A stretch of DNA of 64,000 nt from the NCBI GenBank assembly GCA_907163375.1, contig CAJQUW010015583.1:1-64000 (forward strand), given 5' to 3'. The position numbers were made by a program, and so were the translations under genes. The notes under the pieces are model-generated. The model made no database searches. It was not told the origin of the DNA and worked only from the letters and a program-made list of their open reading frames with translations. This stretch comes from Prostheceraeus crozeri. Lineage: Eukaryota; Platyhelminthes; Polycladida; Euryleptidae. Below, piece by piece: positions 30,548-40,220 of the stretch (positions are counted from its first letter, which is position 1; every line of letters starts with the position of its first letter).

Positions 30548-31945
30548 ATGTCGTTTTATCATATTTTGCTTAGCAATGCGGCTACAAAGAGATTTACTAG
30601 TAATCGAGCTGCACTCTTTTCTACTCCCATTGATCATGCACAACAGCTAAATGGGAATTGGGAAGTGGGTGTCACTCAACTTGTTTATAGCAACTGTGTC
30701 TATACTTTTGATCATGAGGTGATGACTATTAATATGAGACGTACAGCTGCTTATCAATGTGAAAAGGGGTGCCGAGTATACATTCCACAGTGGCCAAAGA
30801 AAGATCTCTTATCATGTAAAAAGTTTATATATGATTTCTTGAATAAAGCGTGTAAACATATTGTCCAATTTACTCCGCACAATGATGATTATAATTATGT
30901 ACATCATGTAGTTGAGAAAGATTGGATTGTTGGTTTAAGTCCAAGTTTAAGAAATGATTTAGGCTACCTCGCTAGCGCCTTGACAAGCTATGATAATTTT
31001 AACGTTAATTACCACATAAGTGGCCATAAACAGTTAATATATCGAGAGGAAGCTTATTATGTAGATCTTATTCCAAGAAATGAGAAGACGTTGGTGAAGA
31101 AGATTGTGATTAAGCCAAGAAAGACAAACATGACTCCTGAAACATTATTGAAGAAATTTAATTATCTCCTTCGAGTTGATGGTAAACAAGTGGCAGCATT
31201 GACTTATATTAAATCATCTAATCATATTGCAATAAGTAAATTAAATGATGATGATCTAGTATTAGTTTGTTCAAAAGATTTTCATCAGTTCTTACGACAT
31301 CGTTCTGCAGCTGTTCATGGAAAATCTGATATGCAACATTTACCATGTGAAAGGTCAAATCAATTTGATACAGAATGGACCGTATCTTTATACAGAAAGT
31401 GTGTAGAGCCTTTAGGTGGTATCTTACATGAAACAAGAGTGTTGATGCCTCGCATTATTACTTCGGTTAAATTGGTTGTAGATTATTTAAATGAAGTGAT
31501 TAATGAGCAACATATTTCATTTTCTGAAAAAGAAGGTACTTTGTCTCTCACTATAAGTGGAAAAGGTATTGAACTAATTATGGATAAAACTCTAATGGAC
31601 ATTTTGGGTTTTGACCAAAATATCTTTAAAAGTGGTACTGTAACCAAAGCTAGCGCAGACATGTCGCTATCGCGTCGTATTAACTATTTTCAGATATATT
31701 CCAATATTGGTGAAGATGTACGTGTGGGAGATGTTGAAGCTCCATTGCTAGCAATGATACCATACCAGCCAAAAAGCTGCAGTATTTTATCTGAGCATAC
31801 TTTCAAGAAAGTGCATTATACAAAGCTGAAATCAAACTACATCCCACAAATTGATATTGCCATTTATGACGATGCTGGTGCGTTGATTCCTTTTCATAAA
31901 GATGCTGTGACAAGTATCACACTCCATTTCCGAATGAAGAGTTAA
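30548..31945 (+). CDS. Minor capsid/penton-type structural protein 1
   Basis: 465 residues. Opens FYHILLSNAATKRF and LNGNWEVGVTQLVYSN, the LPSN...WEVG-x-x-x-(I/L)-x-Y signature of a structural protein family common in animal Polintons, and closes with the matching tail (YSNIGEDVRVGDVEAPLL, then TFKKVHY and IDIAIYDDAGALIPF). The related gene downstream has the same layout. Assignment as penton or fibre-like capsid protein is inference from context. The ATG at 30548 is the first in frame. Confidence 0.7.
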   Translation: MSFYHILLSNAATKRFTSNRAALFSTPIDHAQQLNGNWEVGVTQLVYSNCVYTFDHEVMTINMRRTAAYQCEKGCRVYIPQWPKKDLLSCKKFIYDFLNKACKHIVQFTPHNDDYNYVHHVVEKDWIVGLSPSLRNDLGYLASALTSYDNFNVNYHISGHKQLIYREEAYYVDLIPRNEKTLVKKIVIKPRKTNMTPETLLKKFNYLLRVDGKQVAALTYIKSSNHIAISKLNDDDLVLVCSKDFHQFLRHRSAAVHGKSDMQHLPCERSNQFDTEWTVSLYRKCVEPLGGILHETRVLMPRIITSVKLVVDYLNEVINEQHISFSEKEGTLSLTISGKGIELIMDKTLMDILGFDQNIFKSGTVTKASADMSLSRRINYFQIYSNIGEDVRVGDVEAPLLAMIPYQPKSCSILSEHTFKKVHYTKLKSNYIPQIDIAIYDDAGALIPFHKDAVTSITLHFRMKS

Positions 31946-31951
31946 TGCAAA
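31944..31951 (+). promoter_or_regulatory. ATGCAAAC motif before the second minor-capsid gene
   Basis: It overlaps the upstream stop and lies 33 bases before the ATG at 31985. Confidence 0.4.
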
Positions 31952-31984
31952 CGTATGCTAATATATTTTTCCAATGTGAATAAT

Positions 31985-33505
31985 ATGGAAAGTGAAAATA
32001 AGGACTCGTTTCTAATCTACTTGCCCAGTAATGCTTCTATGAATAAATTTCCCAAAAATAAACCATCAGACTATCGAGTAGAATTAAATCGCCCACTGCA
32101 TTTAGAAGGTGAATGGGAGGTTGGCGTTTCTAGTATTTGCTATGATAGCAATATTCAGAATGTGAATGATTTGGAAGAAATGATATTGACTCCTCGCACC
32201 CATGATGGAATAACGATGAATAATGCATTTCAGTTCCCATACAATTTAACATCAGATGGAAAGTGGAACTATGAATGGATTCAGATAAAATCAGATTCTT
32301 ATGAGCCATTTGGGAATGAGAAAATTATTAAGGCATTCAACAGTGGTAATACTTCCATCATGAAGAATAAAAATCAGAAAGCTTATGAGTTTACTATCTA
32401 TCATTGGAGTGGGAGACAGTTCCTCCGCTTTCATTCTTTTACTAAAGGTCTTACGCTGAGGTTGGATAGTGAATTCTATCCACATCTTGGTTTTGGTCAT
32501 GGACTACATCTAACGTCAATTGCTACTGCAAATGTTAAAAAAGTTTATTCAAATCGAATCAACAAATTTCATTATAGATTTAAAATATTTGATGAAGATG
32601 TTGTAGAATGCGAAGAACGCATCATTTTGAAAAAGCGTGGTGTTCAACCTTTATCACTTATTGAGTTAGTAAAACGATGGAATGAGACTGTGGGTAAGAA
32701 GTATGGAGAGAAAATTATGGCGGACAAAAATAAGTTGGTTATTCAGAAATATAATGACAAACTTACAGTTTATTTCTCTCCAACCTTGCGTCATTTTGTA
32801 AGACATTATACGCCTATTATTGGAAGCGGTGTGGTGTATGCTTCTCATGAATATCACACTAAAGCTGATTCAGTTAATGATGAATGGTGGGTGGACATCT
32901 ATGGCGATCGCATCAAGAAAATTTACCAGTCTTATGAAGAATCTAAAGTTGCTATCAATATAATGCCGCGTCTATATCATACAGTTGAAAGCTTCATTCA
33001 TGTAGTAAATCCTTATATACAACAGAAGTTGAAGCATGTGATGAAAAGTAAATATGATGCAAAGACACACCACATTTCGTTTTCAATTGAAAATCAACGC
33101 GTTGTTCTGAAACTGGGTGATGACATTCAATGTCAATTGAGTAAAAATTTGAAAAAACTCTTTGGCTTTTCAATGCTACAAACAGTGTTTGCTGCTGCGC
33201 ATACGATTGGTATAGAAACACCAATGACACTTGATAAACATGAACAGCACCTTTACATTCAAAGTGATTTGATTTTACCTATTTCTGTTGGCGAGAAAAA
33301 AGAATACATTTTACGTGATTTCATTCATGATAAAGACGCTTCATATGGAATAGTCGAGAAGATGTTTGAATCTATTTTCTATCATCCCGTCATCAAACAA
33401 ACTATACCCTCTATTGCTATCAAAATTACCAATGGTTTACAAGAGTGCATCCACGTGAAAGATACTAAATCCCTCGTAACTTTAGTGTTTCGGAAAACAA
33501 AGTGA
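31985..33505 (+). CDS. Minor capsid/penton-type structural protein 2
   Basis: 506 residues from the second ATG (an ATG at 31955 is also in frame). DSFLIYLPSNASMNKFP and LEGEWEVGVSSICYDSN match the start of the upstream paralogue; SDLILPISVGEKKEYILRDF near the end matches its tail. The two proteins are diverged duplicates that could make hetero-oligomers at capsid vertices (inference). Followed by AATAAA at 33529-33534. Confidence 0.7.
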   Translation: MESENKDSFLIYLPSNASMNKFPKNKPSDYRVELNRPLHLEGEWEVGVSSICYDSNIQNVNDLEEMILTPRTHDGITMNNAFQFPYNLTSDGKWNYEWIQIKSDSYEPFGNEKIIKAFNSGNTSIMKNKNQKAYEFTIYHWSGRQFLRFHSFTKGLTLRLDSEFYPHLGFGHGLHLTSIATANVKKVYSNRINKFHYRFKIFDEDVVECEERIILKKRGVQPLSLIELVKRWNETVGKKYGEKIMADKNKLVIQKYNDKLTVYFSPTLRHFVRHYTPIIGSGVVYASHEYHTKADSVNDEWWVDIYGDRIKKIYQSYEESKVAINIMPRLYHTVESFIHVVNPYIQQKLKHVMKSKYDAKTHHISFSIENQRVVLKLGDDIQCQLSKNLKKLFGFSMLQTVFAAAHTIGIETPMTLDKHEQHLYIQSDLILPISVGEKKEYILRDFIHDKDASYGIVEKMFESIFYHPVIKQTIPSIAIKITNGLQECIHVKDTKSLVTLVFRKTK

Positions 33506-33520
33506 AGTCATTGTGATATG

Positions 33521-33534
33521 TTTATTGAAATAAA
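33521..33534. terminator. Bidirectional poly(A) signal
   Basis: TTTATTGAAATAAA holds AATAAA on both strands between the convergent minor-capsid and polymerase genes, serving both with 14 bases. Confidence 0.65.
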
Positions 33535-33684
33535 AATATGTATATGAAAAAGTCTTTTCACAGATATAGGGGGAATGGGCTGACTGTAGGCATATATTCA
33601 CAAGGAAGAAACGATCTCATGCGATACATAAAACAACCATGTATATCTACAAAAAGCAACATCAAAATACTGAGTTAAAGTTGA

Positions 33685-36600
33685 TTATGTCAATACATCT
33701 CCTGAATGTGGTAGCGTGAGTTTTATTCTTTTGGGTGGAGGTATGTTTGTGTCAGGATGTCCATGTGGAAGAGATGTGTTATGTCCTATCCAACACCTCT
33801 TATCCTCCCATGCTGAAAGTGCTCGTTTCTTAAATGTGTACGTTTTCACAGTATGAACTTGAGATTTTAAGATTGTCATATTGACAAACGTTATAGTTTT
33901 ATTTTTATAGGCCTTCTTATAGGACCGATGTTTCATTTTATGAACAATGGATTTTGATATACCTTTAGCACGCTTAATACTATCTGCACATTCTTTTAGT
34001 TTCATGGAATACATTTTAGGACGGAGGAGAATCATTTCATCTATTTCCTTTCCTGCTGTTTCATCCTTAAAACAACCAAGTTTGGCTTTATTCTGTATGG
34101 AATAGAGTGGATGAGTGGGATTGTAGTTAGATGTGTCGAAATATTTTTCTAATGACTTGCCTACTTCATTAAAATTTAAATCTTTTTGAGTGGTAATTCC
34201 TAAAAAGAAACTATCTGTATCACCACCCAGCAAGCGAACCTCTTTTACGAGAGGGCATGGTTTTAATATTTTGTAGAAGAGTTGATACATTTCAAGCTTG
34301 GAATAATCTAAAACGGCTTGCCCAATATAGATGGGTTTGCACAACTCAACTTCTGATTTAATCATTTTAACACCTACAAGATCCTCATCGATGATGTCTC
34401 TATCAATGAAAAGAGGTGATGAGGTCAATTTGTGATATTTTTGTTCATCAACGACTAGTTTGTAGTTTATGCGTTTTCTAACATCCTCCATGGTCTTTCC
34501 GAATAGACTGTTATTCTTATATTTATAAAAATCCTTTTCAAAATTATTTTGGGCTAGTGCACGTTTTTGACTGTTACTATCTATGTAGGGTTTGAGGAAG
34601 GCTTTCTGTCTAAATTTGATAATGCGGTGAACTGACTTTAGAAGCATGCCCATTTCTAAATAGAATTTTAATATGCAGAAGTGTACGAGATAATTTTTCT
34701 TATCATATTGGGTGAGTAAAAGTTTGCGGCATGGTTTGTACCTTGGCTGTCCACACTCTGTTAAGTTATTATGAAATTGTGACATGAATGGTGAAAACAT
34801 ATCTTCAGTCACTTCGCCAGATTCAGGTGCGAGTGGGAAATCAGCAGTTTTATTTTTAATGCTATTTGGATAAATCAAATCCACTTCAAAATAATATCCC
34901 CAATCACCTTCATCTGGAATCTTCAGTATGTTTGAAGGGTTGGAGTAATACTCAAGCTCATCTTGATTTAACCAACTAAACTCGGAATGAGGTAGTGGTT
35001 TAGACAGTGAACTACCATATAAATTATTTTGGTCATAGTACTTTAGGTGGATATGATCATCACCTACTGTTTCAGATTTTATATGATGTTTATTTACAAA
35101 TGTGAGACCACCGCGTATTCCGCGCTCAAATATATTATACATCTCCGGGTCTTGTAAGAGATGAATGGTCTCACCAGTCATTTTAAAGGCTGATTTAAAG
35201 GACATGGCTGGTAGACTGACAAAGTGGACAGGATCTAATTTGTCTTCTTCTAATGCCACTCGTCGAAATTCCTGAAAGACATCAGCCAGCAAAATGACAT
35301 CTAATTCTAAGTAAGCGATCATATAATCGCCAAACGTTTTACAATCAAATTTTAACCATGCCTCTTGAGCATGTTCATAGTCCTCTACTGGACAATCTTC
35401 ACCCGTCAAATCGTTTTTGAATTTGTCAATGGAAGGAAGGGTTGTTTCATTTAGTTTAGACATTGAGCTAAAATACGCATAAGGAAAGACTCCTTTGCGA
35501 GTGATTATTTCATCCGTTAAGTTTGGATAGTGTTTCTTCAAAGTTTGACTATGGGGAAGAAACTTGAGATTACGAACGAGAGAAGCTAGTGACGCTGACA
35601 TGAATTGAAATGAATCTAAAAATTTTATTTCGAAGAAGACTGTCTTATTTTCTTTAGTTTTATCTACTGGTACTTTTGCTGTCATTGCCATGAATTTTTC
35701 TCTCGTTTGTGCTATTACATTAAACTGCCACGATTTCATCTGGCTCAACCCTCCTTTTATGAGCATATGACTGTCATAGCCCTTAAAGTTATGAAAAATG
35801 ACGGGTAGTACACGACGTCTCAACCTAAGTGAAAAGTTACATTTGGAGCAGAGTGCGTTTCTAAATTTACCAGTGATGTGATCATGATCACGCACTTTCT
35901 TAATTTTATCGTCATCAAACGTTTTATGACATTTAGGACAGGATGTGCAACTTTCAAATTTTTGTTTGTCTTCATCTGACATATGTAGTGACTTACGCTG
36001 CAATTGGGAATCATATGATTGTTGAAATTTAGCAGCTTTATCGAGAAATTCTAGAAATTTTGAAATGCAATCTTCACCTTGCCAAGTATGCATTTTGTTT
36101 TGTCTATTCCTAAAGTGGTCATGCCATACTTCATAGCAGGATATGGCTGCTGGCTTGTGGATGATATCATCAATGTAGCATTCTATGTCTGCGTAAATGA
36201 CACGCAGGGGACTTAATTCGTCACCATTATCCCTATGTGAAAATATTTTATCTTTGGGCATGCGTTCCATTTGTAATTTACCTCGCTTGCACCATTCATA
36301 GTGAGTTTCAAATTTATCTTTACTCCAAAAGGAGCGGATGCAGCGGTCGCATACAAAATGTTCACCTCTTTTAGAGTGCCCCAAGTGAGTGTACAAGCGA
36401 GAGATTTTGGGAATACCACAGTAGTGCCATTCCTCGCTATCATCTTGTTTTACTAATAAGAGGTTGACTACACGTTCATAACAAGTTGAACGTGAATTAT
36501 AGCGGGCACCCTTCAACCCCTTCTCCCACACGTGAACGACAATTTTAATCTTATTATGTTTTTCGAACGTTTCTACATCTTTGATTTTCATGTTGTTACT

Positions 36601-37659
36601 ATCACAACCTTCAAAGTCTAGTTCATCCTCCCACTGTCTATAGCTATAGGTATGATTTCGATTCGCGTTGATATCATTATAGTGAAGGATGGATAGGACT
36701 GCATATTTGAAACACTGTGATTTACAATCGACATTGATGACAGCTTTCTTATTATACAACGTTTTTGGTAGTTTAAATGTGCCTCGAGCTGCATGACTTT
36801 CTAATAGGGAAATTTTGAATATGGCTGAGTCCACACCATCAAAAATGAGAGCGCTGTCGCGTTCATTGAATTTATCTACATTTGATTTTAAACATTGAAT
36901 GTGAAAATTTAGCCAAGACTCGCAGTCTACAACTTCGGTTGCGGAAGAGGAAGGAACATGAAACTGTATTCTCTCCGTCACTTGACCCGTTTGAAAATCT
37001 ATCTTAATATATTTTAGTTTGAGGTAGATGAGGGCCTTCATTCTAAAATTGTCTAAATTGTTGAAGAGCGCTTCGATAATGTTAGAATTTTGAAGGAGCC
37101 ACTCAGGAAAATCTACTATTTGAGTATTGGACTCCATGCAGTAGTCGCGTACTAAATTATTGTGTGAAACATTAATGAGGGAGATGGTAGAGGTACCGTT
37201 GGTGTAGTGATCATTTGCATGCGTGTGTTGAAGTCTGTGCGAAGATCGCTGAAAGTGACTATCAAAAGAAAGAGGGCACAAATCGCAAGGAAAGGAGATG
37301 TCATCGTCAGAATCAACTTCACCTCCGGAGATTGACGCCGCTTTGCGTTGACACACACGTTGTTTGATGTGTCGAAGGAGACTGTGCTTCCTTGTAAACA
37401 TATGTCCGCAGTCGGCACATTCCCACTCGTTGCCTTGCCGCGAGAGTCCTGAGCTGGAACTCACATCACCTGAAAGAGAAATCATTCTTTCATCTCTGTT
37501 CAAGCCTCAGTGTAGTGTTACAACCTACCTTGACTCAATAACTCTAAACTTTCCTCGAGAAGAGAGGGCGTTGGTGATGAAGTTGATGCCTGAAATTGAG
37601 GAAGATGCTATTAGTCACACGTTTGAGGGAGATGAGAGAGGAAATCTTTAACTTACCAT
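33685..37659 (-). CDS. Protein-primed family B DNA polymerase
   Basis: Three exons on the minus strand: ATG alone (37659-37657), 37589-37529 (61 nt) and 37469-33685, ~1,282 residues, with GT-AG introns of 67 and 59 bases. The ATG at 37503 lies inside intron 2 and is not needed. In the large frame (residue 1 at 37503): C2H2-like fingers at 29-52 and 73-95; an N-terminal domain with Cys/His site 385-405; exonuclease D439/E441, then an endonuclease-VII-like C-x2-C...DHDHITG...C-x2-C insert at 522-555; exo II HNFKGYD 571; exo III ~731-741; polymerase motif A YDQNNLYG 823, motif B NNSLFGKT 997, motif C GGDTDS 1093. All catalytic residues are present. Role: replication of the element from protein primers. 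Transcribed from a divergent promoter shared with 37885. Confidence 0.95.
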
Positions 37660-37884
37660 TTTAATGAAATATGATCAGACAGAATAATAGTCAAAGAGAG
37701 AGATCGTGCGTTCGTCACTTGTATGATTCACAGATTAAATGAAATGACCTGAATGTCACTTTGCTTATATACTTTCATTCTCTTCATTCATTGGATGTTC
37801 ATTCTGATTGGCTGCTTGTGTATACTTAAGAATTAGAAAAATGTTAAAGTTATCATTATTCAAAGTCAGCATTTCAAAGACAAC
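37660..37884. promoter_or_regulatory. Divergent promoter, polymerase and 37885 gene
   Basis: On the minus strand two CCAAT boxes (within 37783-37812) precede TATATAAG (37764-37771), about 105 bases before the leader ATG, mirroring the layout at 21497-21647. On the + strand the weak TATA-like GTATACTTAAG (37818-37828) precedes the 37885 gene. The 5' leaders of both CCAAT/TATA genes end in a stretch with GAATCA and GTGACG(A/G)ACGCAC. Confidence 0.7.
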
Positions 37885-38322
37885 ATGACAAGTCCTCCAA
37901 CAACACCAAATACCGCATTGGAGTTCTCCTCTCCATGTACATCAGCAAAGGTGCTCGTTACACCAAATGCACCAAGAAAGGTGAAGGTGGAGAAGGTGTA
38001 CCGACTGGACAATATACGAAAGTTATCATTATCGGAGGAGGATGAAGAGGAGTTGCCCGACCTAACAGGCATACGGTGGAAATATTTACAATATGATGCC
38101 GAAGGGGTGATGGAGATGACCAGCAAGTCGCACTTGCATCAAATATGGGAGTGGTACACCCCTAACTCCCAACCGCGAACCGTGGCGGAGTGGGCGTACA
38201 TTGAGAAAGTGAGGGACGCTGCAGAAGAACGTTTAAAGCAGCTCAACTGTTTTTGTGATCTATGTGAAGCCAGACTCTGGGACGATATTGACGATGAAGA
38301 CCTTTTGAAATACATGCCATAA
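37885..38322 (+). CDS. Acidic accessory protein, unknown
   Basis: 145 residues. A Thr/Pro/Ser-rich start, an acidic cluster (SEEDEEELPDL), a Trp-rich middle (WEWYTPNSQPRTVAEW) and near the end CFCDLCEARLWDDIDDEDL with three Cys. AATAAA (38321-38326) overlaps the stop. Divergent from the polymerase gene, so perhaps expressed with it. No family recognised. Confidence 0.65.
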   Translation: MTSPPTTPNTALEFSSPCTSAKVLVTPNAPRKVKVEKVYRLDNIRKLSLSEEDEEELPDLTGIRWKYLQYDAEGVMEMTSKSHLHQIWEWYTPNSQPRTVAEWAYIEKVRDAAEERLKQLNCFCDLCEARLWDDIDDEDLLKYMP

Positions 38323-38367
38323 TAAATGTTTATTTCGTATTATCTTTGCTTTCATACTGACTTACTT

Positions 38368-38781
38368 GAATGGGGCTTTAGTGAATAATTTAACCATGTA
38401 TACTTTTTCATTTGGAAATAGTAGCACGCTTAGTCTAACTTGTAAATCTTAAAACATTTCATATGGACGATGATGGTAGATGAAATAGTGTCAAATAAAT
38501 TAAGATAGCTTACACTTCTGATACAGGGATAGCAATCGACTGCGATCCATGTGTAAAGAGCTTGTTAGACTACGGATGGGCTTAAGTGGATGATTTAACC
38601 ATGTATACTTTTTCATTTGGAAATAGTAGCACGCTTAGTCTAACTTGTAAATCTTAAAACATTTCATATGGACGATGATGGTAGATGAAATAGTGTCAAA
38701 TAAATTAAGATAGCTTACACTTCTGATACAGGGATAGCAATCGACTGCGATCCATGTGTAAAGAGCTTGTTAGACTACGGA
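38368..38781. repeat. 205-base direct tandem duplication
   Basis: Two adjacent, essentially identical units with a 205-base period, from the GGGCTT(T/A)AGTG block to TTAGACTACGGA. No coding frame. The piece CAGGGATAGCAATCGACTGC in each unit also occurs at 39622, next to ribozyme copy 2. Confidence 0.9.
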
Positions 38782-39120
38782 AGAGAGAAGTGTGTTATGT
38801 TGCGTGTGGCGCGTGAGTGTCCTCCCATTTCATTCCATTCATCAATTCGTCTCATTGATAGAGACAGGTAGAACTCATGGTTCTCATAACGTATGCAATG
38901 GAAAGTTTTAGGCAACCTTCGACAGTTGGCTAAATGTCGCCCTGGCGCGAATGCATACTACGTTGAGACAGAGGCAATCACTTGCAAACATGACGCAGAG
39001 AGGTTTAACAAGATTGACCATTGCCGAATGTCCCTTGCGGTATACATAGCTACGGGTTTCACCGCCGCCCTTTACAGGAACGCCCGTCGAAAGGAAGTAT
39101 TACACCGAACTGCATTTGCA
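38782..39120. other. Non-coding spacer
   Basis: No convincing gene. A 124-codon + ORF (38893-39267) runs antisense through ribozyme copy 1 and is regarded as a shadow. Confidence 0.4.
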
Positions 39121-39155
39121 ACGTTCAAGTTGACTGATAGCAGATTCAACTTAAT

Positions 39156-39222
39156 GATAGTATTCGCCAGTCCGAAGACTGCCCAGGGCAAACCGCGAGG
39201 AGGTTCTATCATGTCTTGCCCC
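39156..39222 (-). ncRNA. HDV-like self-cleaving ribozyme, copy 1
   Basis: Minus-strand 67 nt, cleavage predicted just 5' of 39222. P1: GGGGCAA with TTGCCCT (7 bp with the G-U wobble at the cut site). P2: GATAG with CTATC. P3: ACC/GGT closing the loop TCCTCGC, the same L3 as in HDV. P4: CAGTC-TTCG-GACTG. J4/2 is GCGAATA, holding the catalytic C. This is the nested double pseudoknot of the HDV family, in order and with family lengths. Cutting would fall 52 nt after the stop of the 39274-39528 gene. Part of a ~140-base block (39121-39260) repeated three times. Confidence 0.88.
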
Positions 39223-39273
39223 ATGGTGGCCCTTAAGAGAGCCGATGGTTCGTTCTCGGGGACGTGAATTTGA

Positions 39274-39528
39274 CTATTGACTGGAATAGTCAATAGGTAT
39301 GACGGTTAGGTTCTCGTATACCCTATACCGCCTAAGCCGTGCTGGTGCATCTGGCACCTTTCGGATGCGGGTGGTATTTGGAGTCCATACCTCATCCGTC
39401 CAAACGATCCTCTTGATCTTCCCCTTCTTCTCATCCTCCTCATCCCACTCGTCGAGGATGACGAACTCGGGAATGCCGTTGTCTTCATCAGTGAAGACGG
39501 GAATGTTGTGGGTAGATGTCGCTTCCAT
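39274..39528 (-). CDS. Small accessory protein C
   Basis: 84 residues, acidic in the middle (EWDEEDEKKGK), no recognised family. The own TATA box TATATAAG lies 41 bases upstream (39569-39576); no AATAAA follows, but ribozyme copy 1 does. Frame, promoter and 3' element repeat the layout of the two neighbouring minus genes, which supports it being real. Confidence 0.6.
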   Translation of the reverse strand: MEATSTHNIPVFTDEDNGIPEFVILDEWDEEDEKKGKIKRIVWTDEVWTPNTTRIRKVPDAPARLRRYRVYENLTVIPIDYSSQ

Positions 39529-39568
39529 CGTGACTTCAAATTGAATGAGAAGCGCTACAATCTTCTGG

Positions 39569-39576
39569 CTTATATA
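39569..39576 (-). promoter_or_regulatory. TATA box of gene C
   Basis: TATATAAG on the minus strand, 41 bases before the ATG at 39528 and ~100 bases beyond ribozyme copy 2. Confidence 0.65.
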
Positions 39577-39677
39577 GGGTTTTCAACAATGAATTGCTCA
39601 ACAGCGAATCAGAATGCTTCAGGGATAGCAATCGACTGCATAATGTTCAAGTTGACTGATAGCAGATTCAACTTAAT

Positions 39678-39744
39678 GATAGTATTCGCCAGTCCGAAGA
39701 CTGCCCAGGGCAAACCGCGTGGAGGTTCTATCATGTCTTGCCCC
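39678..39744 (-). ncRNA. HDV-like self-cleaving ribozyme, copy 2
   Basis: Same 67-nt fold as copy 1, cleavage predicted just 5' of 39744, 51 nt past the stop of the 39795-40061 gene. P1, P2, P3, P4 and J4/2 are unchanged; the single difference is in L3 (TCCTCGC becomes TCCACGC), a loop position next to the P1.1 pairing cytosines. Block 39645-39782. Confidence 0.85.
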
Positions 39745-39794
39745 ATGGTGGCCCTTAAGAGAGCCGATGGTTCATTCTCGGGAGTAACGTCATC

Positions 39795-40061
39795 TTACAC
39801 CCTACCAATTCTGCTGAGAGAGTCTTTGACTCTCGCTTTGGTAGCACTGTCGACTTCCACACTGACTGGCACATGGCTAAAAAGTGGAATGTAGCGCCAT
39901 TCCGTTGGATTGACAGCAGTTGCTGTCATCGGATTGCCAATCCGAGCAAGATTATTAAAAACTCTGTCTTGCTCCTCTAGCCTGACAAACTCCTCAAATA
40001 AATTTCGCGGCCTTAACTGCGGTCCGCGAGGAGAGCTGACTTGACTGTTCGGCGTCTGCAT
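39795..40061 (-). CDS. Small accessory protein B
   Basis: 88 residues (starts MQTPNSQVSSPRGPQ; LRPRNLFEEFVRLEEQDR in the middle), no recognised family. Preceded by TATATAAA 32 bases upstream, followed by ribozyme copy 2 and no AATAAA. Confidence 0.6.
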   Translation of the reverse strand: MQTPNSQVSSPRGPQLRPRNLFEEFVRLEEQDRVFNNLARIGNPMTATAVNPTEWRYIPLFSHVPVSVEVDSATKARVKDSLSRIGRV

Positions 40062-40092
40062 GATTGAAATGAAATGAAATGAGAGGCAGTGG

Positions 40093-40100
40093 TTTATATA
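40093..40100 (-). promoter_or_regulatory. TATA box of gene B
   Basis: TATATAAA on the minus strand, 32 bases before the ATG at 40061 and ~55 bases beyond ribozyme copy 3. Confidence 0.65.
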
Positions 40101-40153
40101 CCCCTCTAACGCGACGCAACGTTCAAGTTGACTGATAGCAGATTCAACTTAAT

Positions 40154-40220
40154 GATAGTATTCGCCAGTCCGAAGACTGCCCAGGGCAAACCGCGAGGAG
40201 GTTCTATCATGTCTTGCCCC
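40154..40220 (-). ncRNA. HDV-like self-cleaving ribozyme, copy 3
   Basis: Same 67-nt fold and L3 as copy 1; cleavage predicted just 5' of 40220, downstream of the 40358-41560 gene. The bases before the cut differ (CTA here, CAT in copies 1 and 2) while the ribozyme itself is unchanged, as expected if only the RNA fold is under selection. Block 40120-40258. Confidence 0.88.

Noticed and set aside
37501-37528. ATG at 37503 as the polymerase start
   Set aside because: It lies inside intron 2; splicing from the leader exon keeps the frame and resembles the 21645 gene.
38893-39267. 124-codon + strand ORF
   Set aside because: It runs antisense through ribozyme copy 1; the same codons recur in the other block copies in unrelated contexts.
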